Of a DNA stretch of 64,000 nucleotides, positions 11,591 through 22,637 are shown piece after piece. The stretch comes from Corythucha ciliata (Eukaryota > Arthropoda > Insecta > Hemiptera > Tingidae): positions 47,596,198 through 47,660,197 of the forward strand of contig CM075937.1 in NCBI GenBank assembly GCA_038030265.1. The letters are read 5' to 3'. The notes under the pieces are model-generated. The model searched no databases. It was not told where the DNA came from and was given only the letters and a program-made list of their open reading frames with translations. Both the position numbers and the translations under genes were made by a program. Each line of letters opens with the position of its first letter. The stretch's first letter is position 1.

Positions 11591-13269
11591 AAGTCTAACA
11601 GAAGCTGTTTACAGAAGCACAACTATTTCTGAAAAACTTGCAATAGCGTTCTATAAGACCAAAAAGGCTGAAGGTTTCCATTATTACCGAAGTTGTAGAG
11701 AGCTTCGGAGAGAGCTTCGGATGGACCTATAAGAGGAAGATAGGATGACTTTACAGAGACATCAGCTTCTATAAGGGACCTGCAGTAGGCCTTAAACAGG
11801 TTTAAAGGAGCCTAGCAGCGAAACTCAACGGAGAAGAAAAATGGCGGGTTGACTTCGATAAGCAAATTTCTTTTAGGTCTCCAGAAGGTTGTATTGCAAG
11901 CTTTACCGAAACTCAGTGGTAAAATAACAATAAAAACAAGAAAAAAAATTAATTTGATAGTAATGTTATTTGTTAGATAACGTGAAAGTGCGCTAGGAGA
12001 CGATGTCATTTCTACGATCACTCAGTTTACTTATTACATTCACATTACTTACATTTTTTACCAGAAAACTTCCCCGATGATGGGAACGAACCTGCCTCTT
12101 TCAAGTGTGAGTCCTGAACTCTTCCGATGAGATACCTCGTTGAGTTGGAGACATTGTGAAAAGCTCTCCTCATAGCGTTCACAACTCAAAGTGCAGAATA
12201 TAATTTGAACGGAACCATTGAAAGTTATATTATTACCTACGTTGAGTTAGCTGAATTTTGTCCATCCGGTAGTTAAAAATTGAACGTCCCCCTTTAAGAA
12301 GCACCCGATATTTGATTTGGGGTGAAATAAAAAAATCACTTATCCTACAATCTACAACTGTGGTGGAAGGGAAGGTGAAGGGTGCAGCCGCCGTTCTGCG
12401 TTTGGGTTCATGTTTTAGTGCATTTCATTCTGAAAATGCACTATTGGTCTCGTCGTGATGGTGGCAAACATGGGTCATGTCATGTTTTTTTCATGTTTCA
12501 GAACCTCTAGAACACGAATTCAGTGGTCTCCGGAATTCATATATACATATACATATATATAATATTATGGCCGTTTTCTTGTTAGCACGATAACTCTCGA
12601 AGAAATTAGTTTAGCGGAATGCGCTTTGGCACAAAAATCAGTAGTCATAAGACCCCGGTCGGTACTGCATTTGGGCCAAATCGGTCAAAGTGGGGGGGGG
12701 GGAATAGGGCTTGAAATGGTCAAAAAATCACTACAAATCACCAGTTGGTTCCAGAAGCATTATATTCGGTACGATGATTTCATTTTGAAGTAGCCTTTGA
12801 TTCCCATTAAGTTCAGCTTAAACAAAGCCGGCATCAAACAGTACGAGGAAAAGTCAAACATTAACGAAACAAATCATGGTCTCAACATTATTACTTCTGG
12901 GACGGCTTAGGGTATCCGCGTACGAAATGAAATGCACTCTTTCCGACCGCCAGCTGCCGGAGCGAATTTTTTTTTTAGTTTGTGTTGTTCGGACGGTCGA
13001 TTGGATTTTGACTTCACTGAGTAAGGTATAGTACTTCTTCAAATTTAAACTTTTAAAATCATGAGGCATGCACCGAAGGGTTGCCATTGCCACTTGGCCA
13101 GACAGCTCAGCAAGAAATGTGCTATACGGGCCGCATGACAAGTCCATGCACGCGAGCTTTAAAATCAAGTTTGAGCTTTTTTGATCAGTCTGTTCCAACC
13201 CGTCGGTCGATATCCATTCTCCTACCTTGCCCATTATTGCTCCCACTCGTATACCTCTGAAAAGGCAAT
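11591..13269. other. Unassigned region, possible GAAGCTTC-rich repeat
   Basis: No gene recognised. 11560-11800 is rich in GAAGCTT / CTTCGG motifs like 21150-21540, suggesting a shared dispersed repeat. A TATACATATA tract lies at 12540-12562 and G10 near 12690. A minus-strand open frame of 130 codons (12854-13246) has no recognisable domain and is probably fortuitous. Confidence 0.35.
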
Positions 13270-13456
13270 CCTAAGGGTCTGTCGTCCACTGGAAGCGTTT
13301 TCGAGCGGCGCTACAACGAGCGTACACCCCAAGGGCTCAAATTGAACGCGTGACATCGTCCACTGTATGCTTAGCTGCAGTGAAATCAATGTAAGCCTTT
13401 TTGGATGTACGCTCGTTGTAGCGCCGCTCAGAACGCTTTCAGTGGAAGACCGGTCT
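13270..13456. mobile_element. Short MITE, inverted arms ~50 bp
   Basis: The left arm (GGGTCTGTCGTCCACTGGAAGCG onward, containing GAGCGGCGCTACAACGAGCG) and the right arm ending GTGGAAGACCGGTC are inverted copies with small indels, around an 80-bp middle. About 187 bp in all; no coding capacity. Confidence 0.65.
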
Positions 13457-13564
13457 AAGGATGCGGGACAATTAGCAAAAGCTGGGACTATCCCGTGAAA
13501 TACAACGACGTCTGCCAACCCTACTTATAATAGGGTATTTCAAAATAACTGCAAAAAAATGAAT

Positions 13565-14511
13565 TGGAGAAAGTAGGCCTGATTTGCAATCAAGAAGGCG
13601 AAATACACCATAGTCCGAAACTCAATAGTTTCCTAGATAAGAATTTTCAAGCGTTTTTTAGGACGAACTTTTGGCGACGCCGGATTCGAAAATAACACGT
13701 TTTTACTGATAGGAATGACAGTTGTCGAGAGAATGAGTCCTTTTTTATCACCATGGCGTTTTTGTGCATCGTGATTTACCTATAGCGTTAACCATTTGCA
13801 AGAGAATTCCACACTGGTGCACACTGTTGTTGTCCTGATAAGAATTTTGGCGCCCCATTTGTCAATTGAATCGCACCACTGTAACTGAGATTTTGCTCCA
13901 TTTGCCACGGCAACCTGCGCTAGCACAGTGCTTGTACAACATTTTCTGCCTCGAGAAATTAGACGGTGCAAGTAAACGTAACTTTAGGTTTATAACAGAT
14001 AAACCGCACGGAGGAAGAAATAATGACGAAGCTAGCTTAAAACTGCTCCATTTGAAGCCACACCACACCAGGGGCCTTATTCTGAACGGTCGGGAAAAAA
14101 TGCCGCGAGCGGGATCCAAGGACGCCGAATAAGAAATAACATTATCCCGCCACAGCAACCGCTTTTTGCGGCATTTTCACACGGCTTCGGAATAAGGCCC
14201 CAGGTGTTTACATGTTTATTGCCAGTGCAATGACGTCACATACACTCCACGTGCCAGTGAAGAAATGGCAAATGGGAAACGCTATTAGTGTTGACTTCTA
14301 TCACAAAATTGTGTCGTGGTGATAAAAAAATGGCTCATTCTCTCGGAAACTGTCATTCCTAACAGAAAAAAAATTTGTTCTTTGCAAATCCGGCGCCAGA
14401 AGTTCGTTTGGAAACGACAAAATCTCATTTTATTGAGAAAAGCGAGATAGGTACTGCTCTAAATAATGATTGAAAAATCATATCTCGGAAACTATTGAGT
14501 TTCGGACCATG
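13565..14511. mobile_element. Fold-back element, left and most of right arm (split by LTR element)
   Basis: 13565-13760 (GATTTGCAATCAAGAAGGCG, CCGAAACTCAATAGTTTCC, GGAATGACAGTT, GAATGAGTCC) is repeated in inverted form at ~14318-14511 (TGGCTCATTCTCTCGGAAACTG, AACTATTGAGTTTCGG). The right arm stops at the retrotransposon insertion and resumes at 20735 (TTTGTCCTTTTTGATTGCAAATCA). The middle carries the separate MITE 14071-14200. Open frames in it overlap the repeats and look meaningless. Confidence 0.65.
14071..14200. mobile_element. MITE of the GGGGCCTTATTC family, copy 1
   Basis: It begins GGGGCCTTATTC (14071) and ends GAATAAGGCCCC (14200), a perfect 12-bp inverted pair. Inside, imperfect complementarity continues (CGGTCGGGAAAAAATGCCGC against GCGGCATTTTCACACGG). 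Related copies are at 20476-20617 and 22419-22556. Confidence 0.65.
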
Positions 14512-14515
14512 ATAT

Positions 14516-15048
14516 TGTAAAGGTTTAGTTCGTAGATAAATTTAAAGATATTTAATTCGGAGAACTTTCTGCAAATGAAAGAAATTAGATAAACAATTTT
14601 TTAAAAAATAATTTGAATTAACTTCCTTTGGTTGGTTTTTATTCAAGACCGGGAGGGAACAAGTGTTTTGAGAAATCTGAAGACGTTTGTGAAATCGACG
14701 GGGACGGACTTGATGTTTTCTGCGTTGTAGAAGTAAACGAGAGTGGTGGTGACGATCTCCGCGTTGTACGGAGAAACGAGGGCGGTGGTGACGATCTCCG
14801 CGTTGTAGTGTGGAATTAGAAGTTATTCGCCGTTATAATCAAGATGACGAGGTTGGAGGTGACGGTCTCCTCAAAATAGCGACAATTCAAAAGTAGCCAG
14901 AGATGACGGACTCCGAGCTCCCTAACTGTCACCAGAATAATTCCACAAAAAAAAAATGCTTCCTCCCATTTTCTTTTTTTCTCAGATGATTCTCCTTATT
15001 TTCCTCTTCTTCTTTCAACTTCAACTTTGAAGCCATTGATTTATTACA
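14516..15048 (-). repeat. 3' LTR of the 14516-20730 element
   Basis: Begins TGTAAAGG and ends TTATTACA on the plus strand (TGTAATAA...CCTTTACA in element orientation). Contains an internal tandem duplication (GTGGTGACGATCTCCGCGTTGTA, near 14743 and 14788) and a 63-codon plus-strand open frame at 14628-14819, also present unchanged in the other LTR. Compared with the 5' LTR it keeps 13 bases (near 14843-14855) that are missing there. Confidence 0.88.
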
Positions 15049-15061
15049 TTGCCCCCTCCTT
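15049..15061 (-). other. Polypurine tract of the 14516-20730 element
   Basis: On the minus strand the bases just upstream of the 3' LTR read GAAGGAGGGGGCAA, the expected plus-strand primer for LTR retrotransposons. The position directly beside the LTR supports the boundary at 15048/15049. Confidence 0.6.
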
Positions 15062-15253
15062 CGGAAAATAGGTAACTTTCTACATGGAGATGAGGAACAT
15101 GAAGGAAGTTAACTTTGTAGAACAGGAATCGCAAAAAATAAGTAACTCAAATTCTGTTATCAACATGAGAATAGAAAGTTTTGCACAAAATAAATGCGGT
15201 AAAAAAAAAGTTGGTAACATCTTGAATGCAAATGAATATCTTAAACGAAACCT

Positions 15254-16672
15254 TTAGACCTGGTAGTATGGCTTGAGTGATGAGCTGTGGAAAATCCCGC
15301 GAATTTTGTTTGGATTATCCATCTCTTCCAATAGGAATGTGCATTTGCCCAGGCACTCTTTGACTTTGTACGGACCTTCATATATAGGTAATAATTTTGC
15401 CGATCTTTTGTTTAATTTTGAACTCATGTTTTCTTTGATAATTAACACCAAATCATGTATTTTTATGTTAATGCTATATTGTCGTTTTCCTTCATTTTTT
15501 TTAGCTATCCTTTCCCGTTTTGTTTTGATTCGTAAATATAAAACGGAATCAAGTTTTTCCCTTGTGATGGACTTGCGAGAATTTAGCCCTTTTGGTAAAA
15601 ATTTAGTCCAGGGTCTTTCTGGGAGTTCATTAAAAAATGCTTGGTGAGGGGAACATTCAATTGTGTCGTGGTACGTTTCATTTATGGTTTTTTGTATTGT
15701 AGGGATTGAAGAATACCATACTGTTTGTTTCTTGTTAAGTAGTACACGTAAATATGAGATCACCTCTTTATTAACCCTCTTCGCTAAGTTGGATTGTGGC
15801 CGATGTACTGCCGTAAGTCTATGATCGATACTCTCTTTTTCTAAAAACAATTTCCATGATTTCGAAGTAAATGCCGGACCGTTATCTGTCAATATTCTGT
15901 TGGGTTTTCCATATTTCTGTATCAATATTTTAATTTTGGGTATTGTTTCTTTGGAAGTTGTTGTAATAGATGGGAAGAGCACAGTAAATTTAGTAAGATT
16001 ATCTACACAAGTCAGAATGTATCTGGCACCAAAAGTTGTTGGTGGTAAAGGCCCAATGTGATCTATAGATACTGTATCCCATGTTTTGCTACAATTAATT
16101 ATCTGATTGCCACTGAATAAAGCTTTTGATTTTTTTTTAATTTGACAAGTATGACACTTTTTAAGGATCGTTTTTATTATTTTTCTAGCTTGATGCCCCG
16201 AAAAATTCTCTTGGAATAATTTCCAACATTTCTTGGTGCCTACATGGCAATATTGTTCATGTATGTGTGTTATTAAGGTAATAAGAAGTGATTGAGGAAC
16301 AAAAATCTTATATGTGTTGTCCTTTTTGTTAAATTTGTGTACTAATTTATCGTGATAAACGAAATATTGGTTTTTAGACTTGATTTTGTCCTGAATATAA
16401 TAATCTGCTTTTTGCTCACTTTCTAATCTTGTCATAATATCCTTGAAAACAAATGAGCTAAATACATTTATATGAAACTTATTGCAACCCTGGTCAACGG
16501 TGTGTGCTGTGTGGCGGCTTAAAACGTCTGCAATTACATTTTCATTGGCTGGAATATATTCATATTTCAAATTTAGAGGTTGTAAAAACATCATCCATCG
16601 TCTAAGACGTGGAGTGGGATTTTTGCAGCTATTCAAGAAAATAATGGCTCGATGATCAGTGCGAATGGTCAC
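15254..16672 (-). pseudogene. Gypsy pol, RNase H C-terminus and integrase
   Basis: This frame of 472 codons continues pol after a frameshift. It opens in RNase H (IRTDHRAI, ADVLSR). Integrase follows: an HHCC finger (HEQYCHVGTKKC, CHTCQIKKK), the first catalytic Asp in SIDHIGPLPP, the second in ILTDNGPAFTS. The third catalytic residue should be Glu before RVN in HRPQSNLAKRVNKE, but it is Lys (codon 15779-15781, AAG on the minus strand). A C-terminal beta-barrel-like part (YEGPYKVKECL) ends at SSLKPYYQV. The charge change at an invariant site should abolish strand transfer. Confidence 0.9.
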
Positions 16673-16691
16673 GTCATATCCAGCAATTATG

Positions 16692-18491
16692 TCATGAAAT
16701 TTTTTTTAGAGACATTATAATAGCAAGGAGTTCTTTTTCTGTTACAGTATAATTTCTCTCTGTCTGGCTAAATGTTTTGCTCATAAAACCCAATGGTTTT
16801 ATGTCATTGTGATCATCGTATTGGTAAAGTTGACTGCCCATTGCAAAATCCGAACTATCGCATTCAAGAAAAAATGGTTTATCATAATTTGGAAAATTTA
16901 GACTCGTTTCATTGCACAGTGCGGATTTTATTTCATTGAATGAATCTTCATGTTTTGCTGCCCATTTCCAAGGTTGGTTTACTTTCAGCAATTCAAACAG
17001 AGGTAAAGCTTTCTCCGATAGATTTCTGACAAAACGGGAATAAAATCCAATAAGTCCTAAGAAAGCCTTCAGTTTTTTAATATCAGTTGGTACTGGAAAA
17101 TCTCGTATAGCACTGATCTTGCTCTCATCCTTAAAAATTCCTTGCTTAGAAATGACAAACCCTAACATTTTTAATTCATTTTTGAAAAATTGGCATTTTG
17201 ATAAGTTTAGTGTTACATTGTGGATTTTGCAGTGATGAAATAGAATTTCCAAATGCTTCAAGTGATCATACCAGTTTTTAGACGCTATTGTAACATCATC
17301 GACATAGTTTTTGAAAATATCTGCATATTGTGGAGGAAAAACTAAAGATAGACTCTTGATTAGGCTTGGGAGACTGTTTCTTAAACCGAACGGAACTCTG
17401 GTAAAATGATAGACAATGCCGTCAAATTTGAAGGCAGTGTAAGGTCGGGATATTTTGTCTAAAGGAATCTGCAGGAAACTTGACCTGAGATCAATTGCTG
17501 AAAAATTGGAGCAACCTCCAAGGTCCTTGAAAATGTCATCAATTTTTTTTGGTGAATCATATTCAGGGATCGTACGTTGGTTTAAAAAACGAGCATCCAA
17601 ACATGGCCTGACAGTATGATCTTTTTTTGGAATAAATATAATGGGATTGAGATATGGACTATTCGATCGTTCAATTATACCATCTTCTAGCCATTTGAGA
17701 ATTTCTTGTCGTGCTAACGGGAGAATAGCAGGTTTTATAGGGTAACACGGAAGTTTATAAGGGGTTTCATCATTAACAACAATTTTATGAGTGTATCCCG
17801 TAATCAGGCCGATTTCATTTCGAAATAAAAATTCATATTTTGTTAGAAGTTTTTTTAAACCGTTAGCAACGTTCGACGGTATATGACCAAGGGAATCAAT
17901 TATTGCGTTTATTTGAGTATTGATTGAAATGTTTTTTGAATTGTCAACTATATGTTTTGAGGTATTTACACAGGAAATATAGGCTGAAATTGATTTTAGG
18001 TGTGACGATATTCGTTTTTCGGTAATATTAATTAAAATTTCGAAATTATTGTGACAAAAAGTCATAACATTGGTTTCAAAATCTATTTTAGCACGTAAAG
18101 AATGAAGAGTGTCCATGCCGATAATTATATCATTATTTAATTGAGGGACCAAAATAAAAATCATGGGTATTTTCATATTTTCGATGTAAGTAGTAATTAA
18201 AATTTGCCTATTAACAAAAATCGTTTTCTGCGAGACAGCACCTGTTATGCTAGTTTTGCACATTGGTAAACTATCAAATAAAATTTTGTTATCAACATTG
18301 TCTTTAAAAAATTGAAGATTCATGGCTGTTATTTGAGATCCCGAATCTATTAAGGCTCGAGATGTCAAATTTTTATCAAACGAAACGTTGATATAAGGAC
18401 ATTCCAAATCCTTCCACTGATCATCGATGTTGTCGTTATCGTCTAACAATAATTCAGAATTGACAATATTGAATATATCTTTTTCTATCAA
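16692..18491 (-). pseudogene. Gypsy pol, protease, reverse transcriptase, RNase H N-terminus
   Basis: Open frame of 599 codons. Protease has ALIDSGSQITAM with the Asp-Ser-Gly active site (residues ~46-48) and IIIGMDTL. The RT has RPCLDARFLN, IDLRSSFLQIP, the catalytic box NYVDDV and LGFVISKQG. RNase H starts with LECDSSDFAMG and TVTEKELLAI. The frame ends at SLKKIS because of an eight-base T run on the plus strand (16700-16707), after which the protein continues in the next frame. A one-base slip, or a sequencing error in the homopolymer, explains the break. Confidence 0.92.
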
Positions 18492-18508
18492 GTGGGTCTC
18501 GCAGCATT

Positions 18509-20026
18509 CTAGTTTTTTTGAATATTTGTTTTGTTATATGCTTCCGAATTGTACTGCATATCATCGTTGGAGAGAGTCATAGGGAATTGGGTAGTATTAG
18601 GTGAAAATTCTCTTTCGCTTCTGATATGCTTGATGTGTTTATTTGGCTGATTATTGTATCTATTTTCATGAAAAACCCGTGAATCTTTTTTGTAAGTTCT
18701 ATCATTTTTTGTTGTACTGCTGTTGGGATCGGATCTATTTCCCAAGAGTTTATTCCTGTGAAGTTCTTTCAGATGATGCGTCAACTCATCAATGGATTTA
18801 TAGTCTTTAACGATAGCGTGCTGGTAAATATCGTGTCCGAAATGGGAAGCTAAGGTCCTCAATAAACTGAATTCAGGAATTTTTAATTGTATTTCTTCAA
18901 GCCGTATTAAAATGTTAGCTATATAAAAATCAGGCGAAGTATTAAAGTTCGGGTTAAACTTTCCATTGTACAAAAGTTGGGTCACATAGCAATGGTAACT
19001 GTCACTTAAAAATTCTTGACTGAATTTCTTTTCAAAGTCTTCAAATGTTTTGAATAAATAACCGTTCCTTAAAAACCAGACTTGTGCTTCTCCCGTGAAA
19101 TGTGGGCACAGGAAGTCTTTCAATGGGTAATCTTGATAATATTTGTGCTAAGAGACTCTAAGAACTGTCCCGGTTTTTGTTTTCTAAAATTTGTAAATAT
19201 TAAAGGAGTTGAATTGGTATTTTGCTGGAAATGGGTTCTGTAAAAAATATCTGATTCTTTTTTGTCCTCTAAATTTGTAAGATGACGACTTTTAGATGTT
19301 TGAGGAGAAGCGAGTTCTATTTGTGATTTGCTATGATGGGTATCTACATATGAATTTGGGTCAAGAATTGGTGCGGGATTTCGTTCATTTAGCCGGCTAG
19401 CAAAGTTGTCAAGTTTATGTTTTATTGAGTTTATTTCTAGATCTACATTGTTAATTTTTGTTGTATTTAAATCTAACTGGTATTTTAATTTTTTACTGGG
19501 TAAAATTATCCCCTTTTTGAATTGCAATTTTGTTAATAACTGATGAAAATTCAGAATCGACTACTTCTTTGAAATTAATAAAATCTGAAGTTAAATGGTT
19601 GAGATTGTTTTTTAGAATAACTTGTGAATCGTGAATTTTTTTAATTTCCTTTTGGTTATCTAGATAAAGCCCTTTGACTTGTTGCTGCAGGGAATGAAGT
19701 TCCTCTAAAATCATTTGGGAATGAGCCTTGTAATCTCCGATCATGGTATGTGATTCTCGTACCATGGAGCGCATGTCATTATCGGTCATGAACGAATCGA
19801 AACGTTTATTTATGTCTACTGTGTGCTCCTGCATATGACTTGTTATTGTTTGTAGAAACTGTTGTTGTTTAAAAGTTAGTTCATGACGCAATTGATCGGC
19901 AAAATCGTCAAAATATGATTTGAAGCTACTGTCACAAAAATCCGTTTGGACAAATACACTCTCACTGCTACCAAGAAGAGAATTTTTACCTTGCGGCTTA
20001 TTTCCACGTCTCAAACTCATTGCCAT
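18509..20026 (-). pseudogene. Gypsy gag, broken into three overlapping frames
   Basis: The likely start is the ATG at 20024-20026 (MAMSLRRGNKPQG), just after the primer site; the reading frame is open to 19493 and rich in predicted coiled-coil (QLRHELTFKQQQFLQTI). A second frame covers 19120-19527, a third 18509-19123. The third has capsid-type motifs (FTGEAQVWFLRNGY, FEDFEKKFSQEFLSD) seen in Ty3/Gypsy gag. No CCHC zinc knuckle was seen. The three frames presumably represent one gag with two frameshifts; whether these are mutations or programmed shifts is unknown. Pol begins in another frame 17 bases beyond. Confidence 0.75.
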
Positions 20027-20059
20027 TGTGTTCGAATCCTTTTCTTCTCGAAATCGAAT

Positions 20060-20070
20060 TTCGGGCGCCA
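20060..20070 (-). other. tRNA primer binding site (tRNA-Lys-like)
   Basis: Two bases inside the 5' LTR the minus strand reads TGGCGCCCGAA, equal to the complement of the last 11 bases of animal tRNA-Lys(UUU), then diverges. A Lys primer is known for several Gypsy and retroviral lineages. Only 11 bases match, so the tRNA assignment is tentative. Confidence 0.6.
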
Positions 20071-20072
20071 AA

Positions 20073-20730
20073 TGTAAAGGTTTAGTTCGTAGATAAATTT
20101 AAAGATATTTAATTCGGAGAACTTTCTGCAAATGAAAGAAATTAGATAAACAATTTTTAAAAAATAATTTGAATTAACTTCCTTTGGTTGGTTTTTATTC
20201 AAGACCGGGAGGGAACAAGTGTTTTGAGAAATCTGAAGACGTTTGTGAAATCGACGGGGACGGACTTGATGTTTTCTGCGTTGTAGAAGTAAACGAGAGT
20301 GGTGGTGACGATCTCCGCGTTGTACGGAGAAACGAGGGCGGTGGTGACGATCTCCGCGTTGTAGTGTGGAATTAGAAGTTATTCGCCGTTATAATCAAGA
20401 GGTGACGGTCTCCTCAAAATAGCGACAATTCAAAAGTAGCCAGAGATGACGGACTCCGAGCTCCCTAACTGTCACTAGGGGGCTTATTCTCTAACTCTGA
20501 AGCAATAGCTTTTTCGAAGTCATATGTTTATTTCATTGATTTTCTTCAAACAAATGAATGAAATAGACACATGACTGGCGAAAAAAATATTGCTTGTTGT
20601 TAGAGAATAGGCCCCCAGAATAATTCCACAAAAAAAAATGCTTCCTCCCCTTTTCTTTTTTTCTCAGATGATTCTCCTTATTTTCCTCTTCTTCTTTCAA
20701 CTTCAACTTTGAAGCCATTGATTTATTACA
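20073..20730 (-). repeat. 5' LTR of the 14516-20730 element, with MITE inside
   Basis: Same sequence as 14516-15048 apart from a 13-base deletion, minor homopolymer changes, one substitution noticed, and a MITE at 20476-20617. The MITE interrupts the LTR between CTGTCAC and AGAATAATTCC, so it arrived after the retrotransposon. Confidence 0.88.
20476..20617. mobile_element. MITE of the GGGGCCTTATTC family, copy 2 (inside LTR)
   Basis: The ends are TAGGGGGCTTATTCTCTAAC and GTTAGAGAATAGGCCCCCA, inverted repeats of about 19 bp. The interior is also nearly palindromic (CATATGTTTATTTCATTGATTTTCTT against AATGAAATAGACACATG). It is absent from the matching point of the other LTR, so the empty site is known and the insertion is proven. 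Confidence 0.8.
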
Positions 20731-20883
20731 ATATATTTGTCCTTTTTGATTGCAAATCAATTATATTTTAACCCATTTTACTTTTTTGTAGTTATTATGA
20801 AGCACCCGTGTGTACTTACATGCGTATAACACAATTAATTGATGTTAATTATGTATTTTCTTGTTTTTCGGGAACTGATTAGC

Positions 20884-21133
20884 ACAAATTGACGAAAAAG
20901 AGGAAGCAGGCTTTTTTTTCAAGATCGTCCAAGCTATTGAAAAGGGGGAGTTGAAAATTACAGCAGTTCCATCTATATGGGAGAAAGACGGATTGCTTTT
21001 TTGGCCACCTAAGAGCGCCAAGATAAATGCTTTTAAAAAGCCCGGAAATCCAGGAGATGACTGGACCAAATTTCCGTGCGTCGTTCCGTGCGCCACATTA
21101 TCACGTCACAGCACAGACAAAAGTGAAAAATGA
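20884..21133 (+). pseudogene. Exon-like fragment, possibly of a DUF4806-type gene
   Basis: After a T-rich tract and an AG (20882-20883) the frame is open for ~83 codons to a TGA at 21131-21133. It contains FFFKIVQAIEKGELKITAVP, SIWEKDGLLFWPPK and GDDWTKFPCVV. The pattern of hydrophobic start, acidic stretch, VPS.W, .WPP, then DDW resembles the N-terminal exon of DUF4806-type proteins common in insects, often multi-copy and perhaps transposon-derived. A strong donor (CAG/GTGAGT, 21144-21152) lies just beyond the stop. Assignment is from memory of the pattern and is uncertain; no further exon was found. Confidence 0.4.
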
Positions 21134-21146
21134 TTTGGTATTCAGG

Positions 21147-22418
21147 TGAGTCGAAGAGAAGCTTCTATAGCGTATGCTACAGAGGCTTTATGAAGCAAGA
21201 TAAAGCTTGCTGTAAGCAGTCTAAAAGAAGTCTAATGGATGTCCACTTCCATAAGACTTCTTTAAAAATAGTCCTGGAACTAACCTAATTTCTTCCCACA
21301 GCTTCGGTTACATTGACTAAGGGAAGAGCAACAGAAGTTCAAATATGAATGGTGAAGCCTTTCCGAAGCTCATTGGAAATTGAAATCATGTCCCGCTGTT
21401 ACACCTGTCAGTATAACTTCCATAATGCTTTACACAAGTCATTAAAGAAGTTCCAGCTTCGATAGTATTCTTCATCTGTACCGAAGCTCTACACAAATTT
21501 TAAGGAAGCTCAAACCTACACGATCTTCGCTTACCGGAGCTCTTGTGTTACTTGGGAATTGGGCTTGAAATTTGTTGACCGTAGTTATGGTGGGAGGTGC
21601 ACCTTGTGAACCACAAAGTAACCTCAAGTCAAGTTGTTTTTTATTTACTCGTGTCCACTTTGAATTTCTAGTTTTGTTCTACTTTCTTTTTCCGGACTAC
21701 GTTTCTATATTCCGGAGAATCTTTATTTTAAACGGTCGACCATGCGCTGCGGATATTTCAACGTGCGCAGTAGCTCCAATCCACGGACAGACTCCAATAC
21801 AGAATCACGACAGAAGCCACCGGTAAATCCGTCACTCATGTTTTTTATGGAATACGTCATGTTTCTGAGTTCAAGATAACTTGTTTTTTACTGACGCGTT
21901 GTGTATTTTTGGGTATGTTTCTACAGGGGGGGGGGGGGTCGATCCTCTGAATCAGAGGAAACGGCGGTTCTTATGGGTAGGCAAGGTAGGCGGCGCCTAG
22001 CCAGAAATCAAGGGGCAAATATTTTTTTAGATGCCCGAATTATCATGCAATTATTCAACTTTACAATACTTTAATTTGCGATATTTTAAAAAAGCTTTTT
22101 TGACGAGGTGGTGATAGCATCTCATAGTGGTTGCGCTTAGCCACTGAAGTATGCAACCCTCAACACTCACGTGCCATGATGGTTAAACGAAGCCACCAGT
22201 GGCTTGTGTAAGGGAAAAAGGGTGGTTAAGGGGGGGGGTTTCAGAAAATCGAGAGGCCGTAGTTGACGGTGGCGCACTGCGGGATTCCCTTGAAGTAAGA
22301 GGGTAATGTTGTGAAACGGTGACTTATGGAAAGGGGTCGAAGGGGTCTCTCTTCTCTCCGTCTTCTTCTTTTTTTTTGTCAAGAACCAAGAAGGAGACGC
22401 GAAAAGTTCCACACGCCA
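21147..22418. other. Unassigned region
   Basis: No gene recognised. 21150-21540 shares GAAGCTTC-rich character with 11560-11800. 21572-21826 is an open frame without recognisable motifs. A G13 tract is at about 21926-21939 and an A/T-rich low-complexity part follows. An ATG at about 21742 opens 27 codons to a possible GTAAAT donor, but its phase does not fit SLC17 copy B. Confidence 0.35.
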
Positions 22419-22556
22419 GGGGCCTTATTCTCTAACGTAATAGAAACGTTGCTTTGGAAGAAACATTGAAATCTCATTCATGAAATTAAGAAAACTGAAC
22501 GAAAACATATGATTTTTGAAAAAAACAATGATGAAAAAAGTTAGTGAATCAGGCCC
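22419..22556. mobile_element. MITE of the GGGGCCTTATTC family, copy 3
   Basis: Left end AGGGGCCTTATTCTCTAACG, right end TTAGTGAATCAGGCCCT: imperfect inverted repeats matching the copies at 14071 and 20476. Middle is A/T-rich with CATATGATTTTTGAAAAAAAC. About 138 bp. Confidence 0.6.
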
Positions 22557-22637
22557 TAGGCATCGAGTAAAAATCCGGCAACGCTCAATTCTGAAGGCCA
22601 CCATTCTTCATTTCACTTCGCTTACAGTGAGACTCGC

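Larger units (their letters stand above)
14516..20730 (-). mobile_element. Nearly complete Ty3/Gypsy LTR retrotransposon
   Basis: Two LTRs in the same orientation (14516-15048 and 20073-20730) enclose gag and pol on the minus strand. The 4-bp duplication ATAT flanks the element (14512-14515 and 20731-20734). Primer site and polypurine tract are in place. The coding frames contain several breaks, so this copy is probably not self-sufficient, but its LTRs are almost identical (one substitution and small indels noticed apart from a nested MITE), which means a recent insertion. It sits inside the fold-back element 13565-20760. Confidence 0.9.

Noticed and set aside
12854..13246. 130-codon minus-strand frame as a gene
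   Set aside because: No recognisable domain; lies in repeat-rich DNA and runs up to a MITE.
21742..21822. Possible first exon of SLC17 copy B (ATG, 27 codons, GTAAAT)
   Set aside because: It ends in phase 0 while the next exon needs one leading base from its upstream exon, and 18 kb of TEs lie between.
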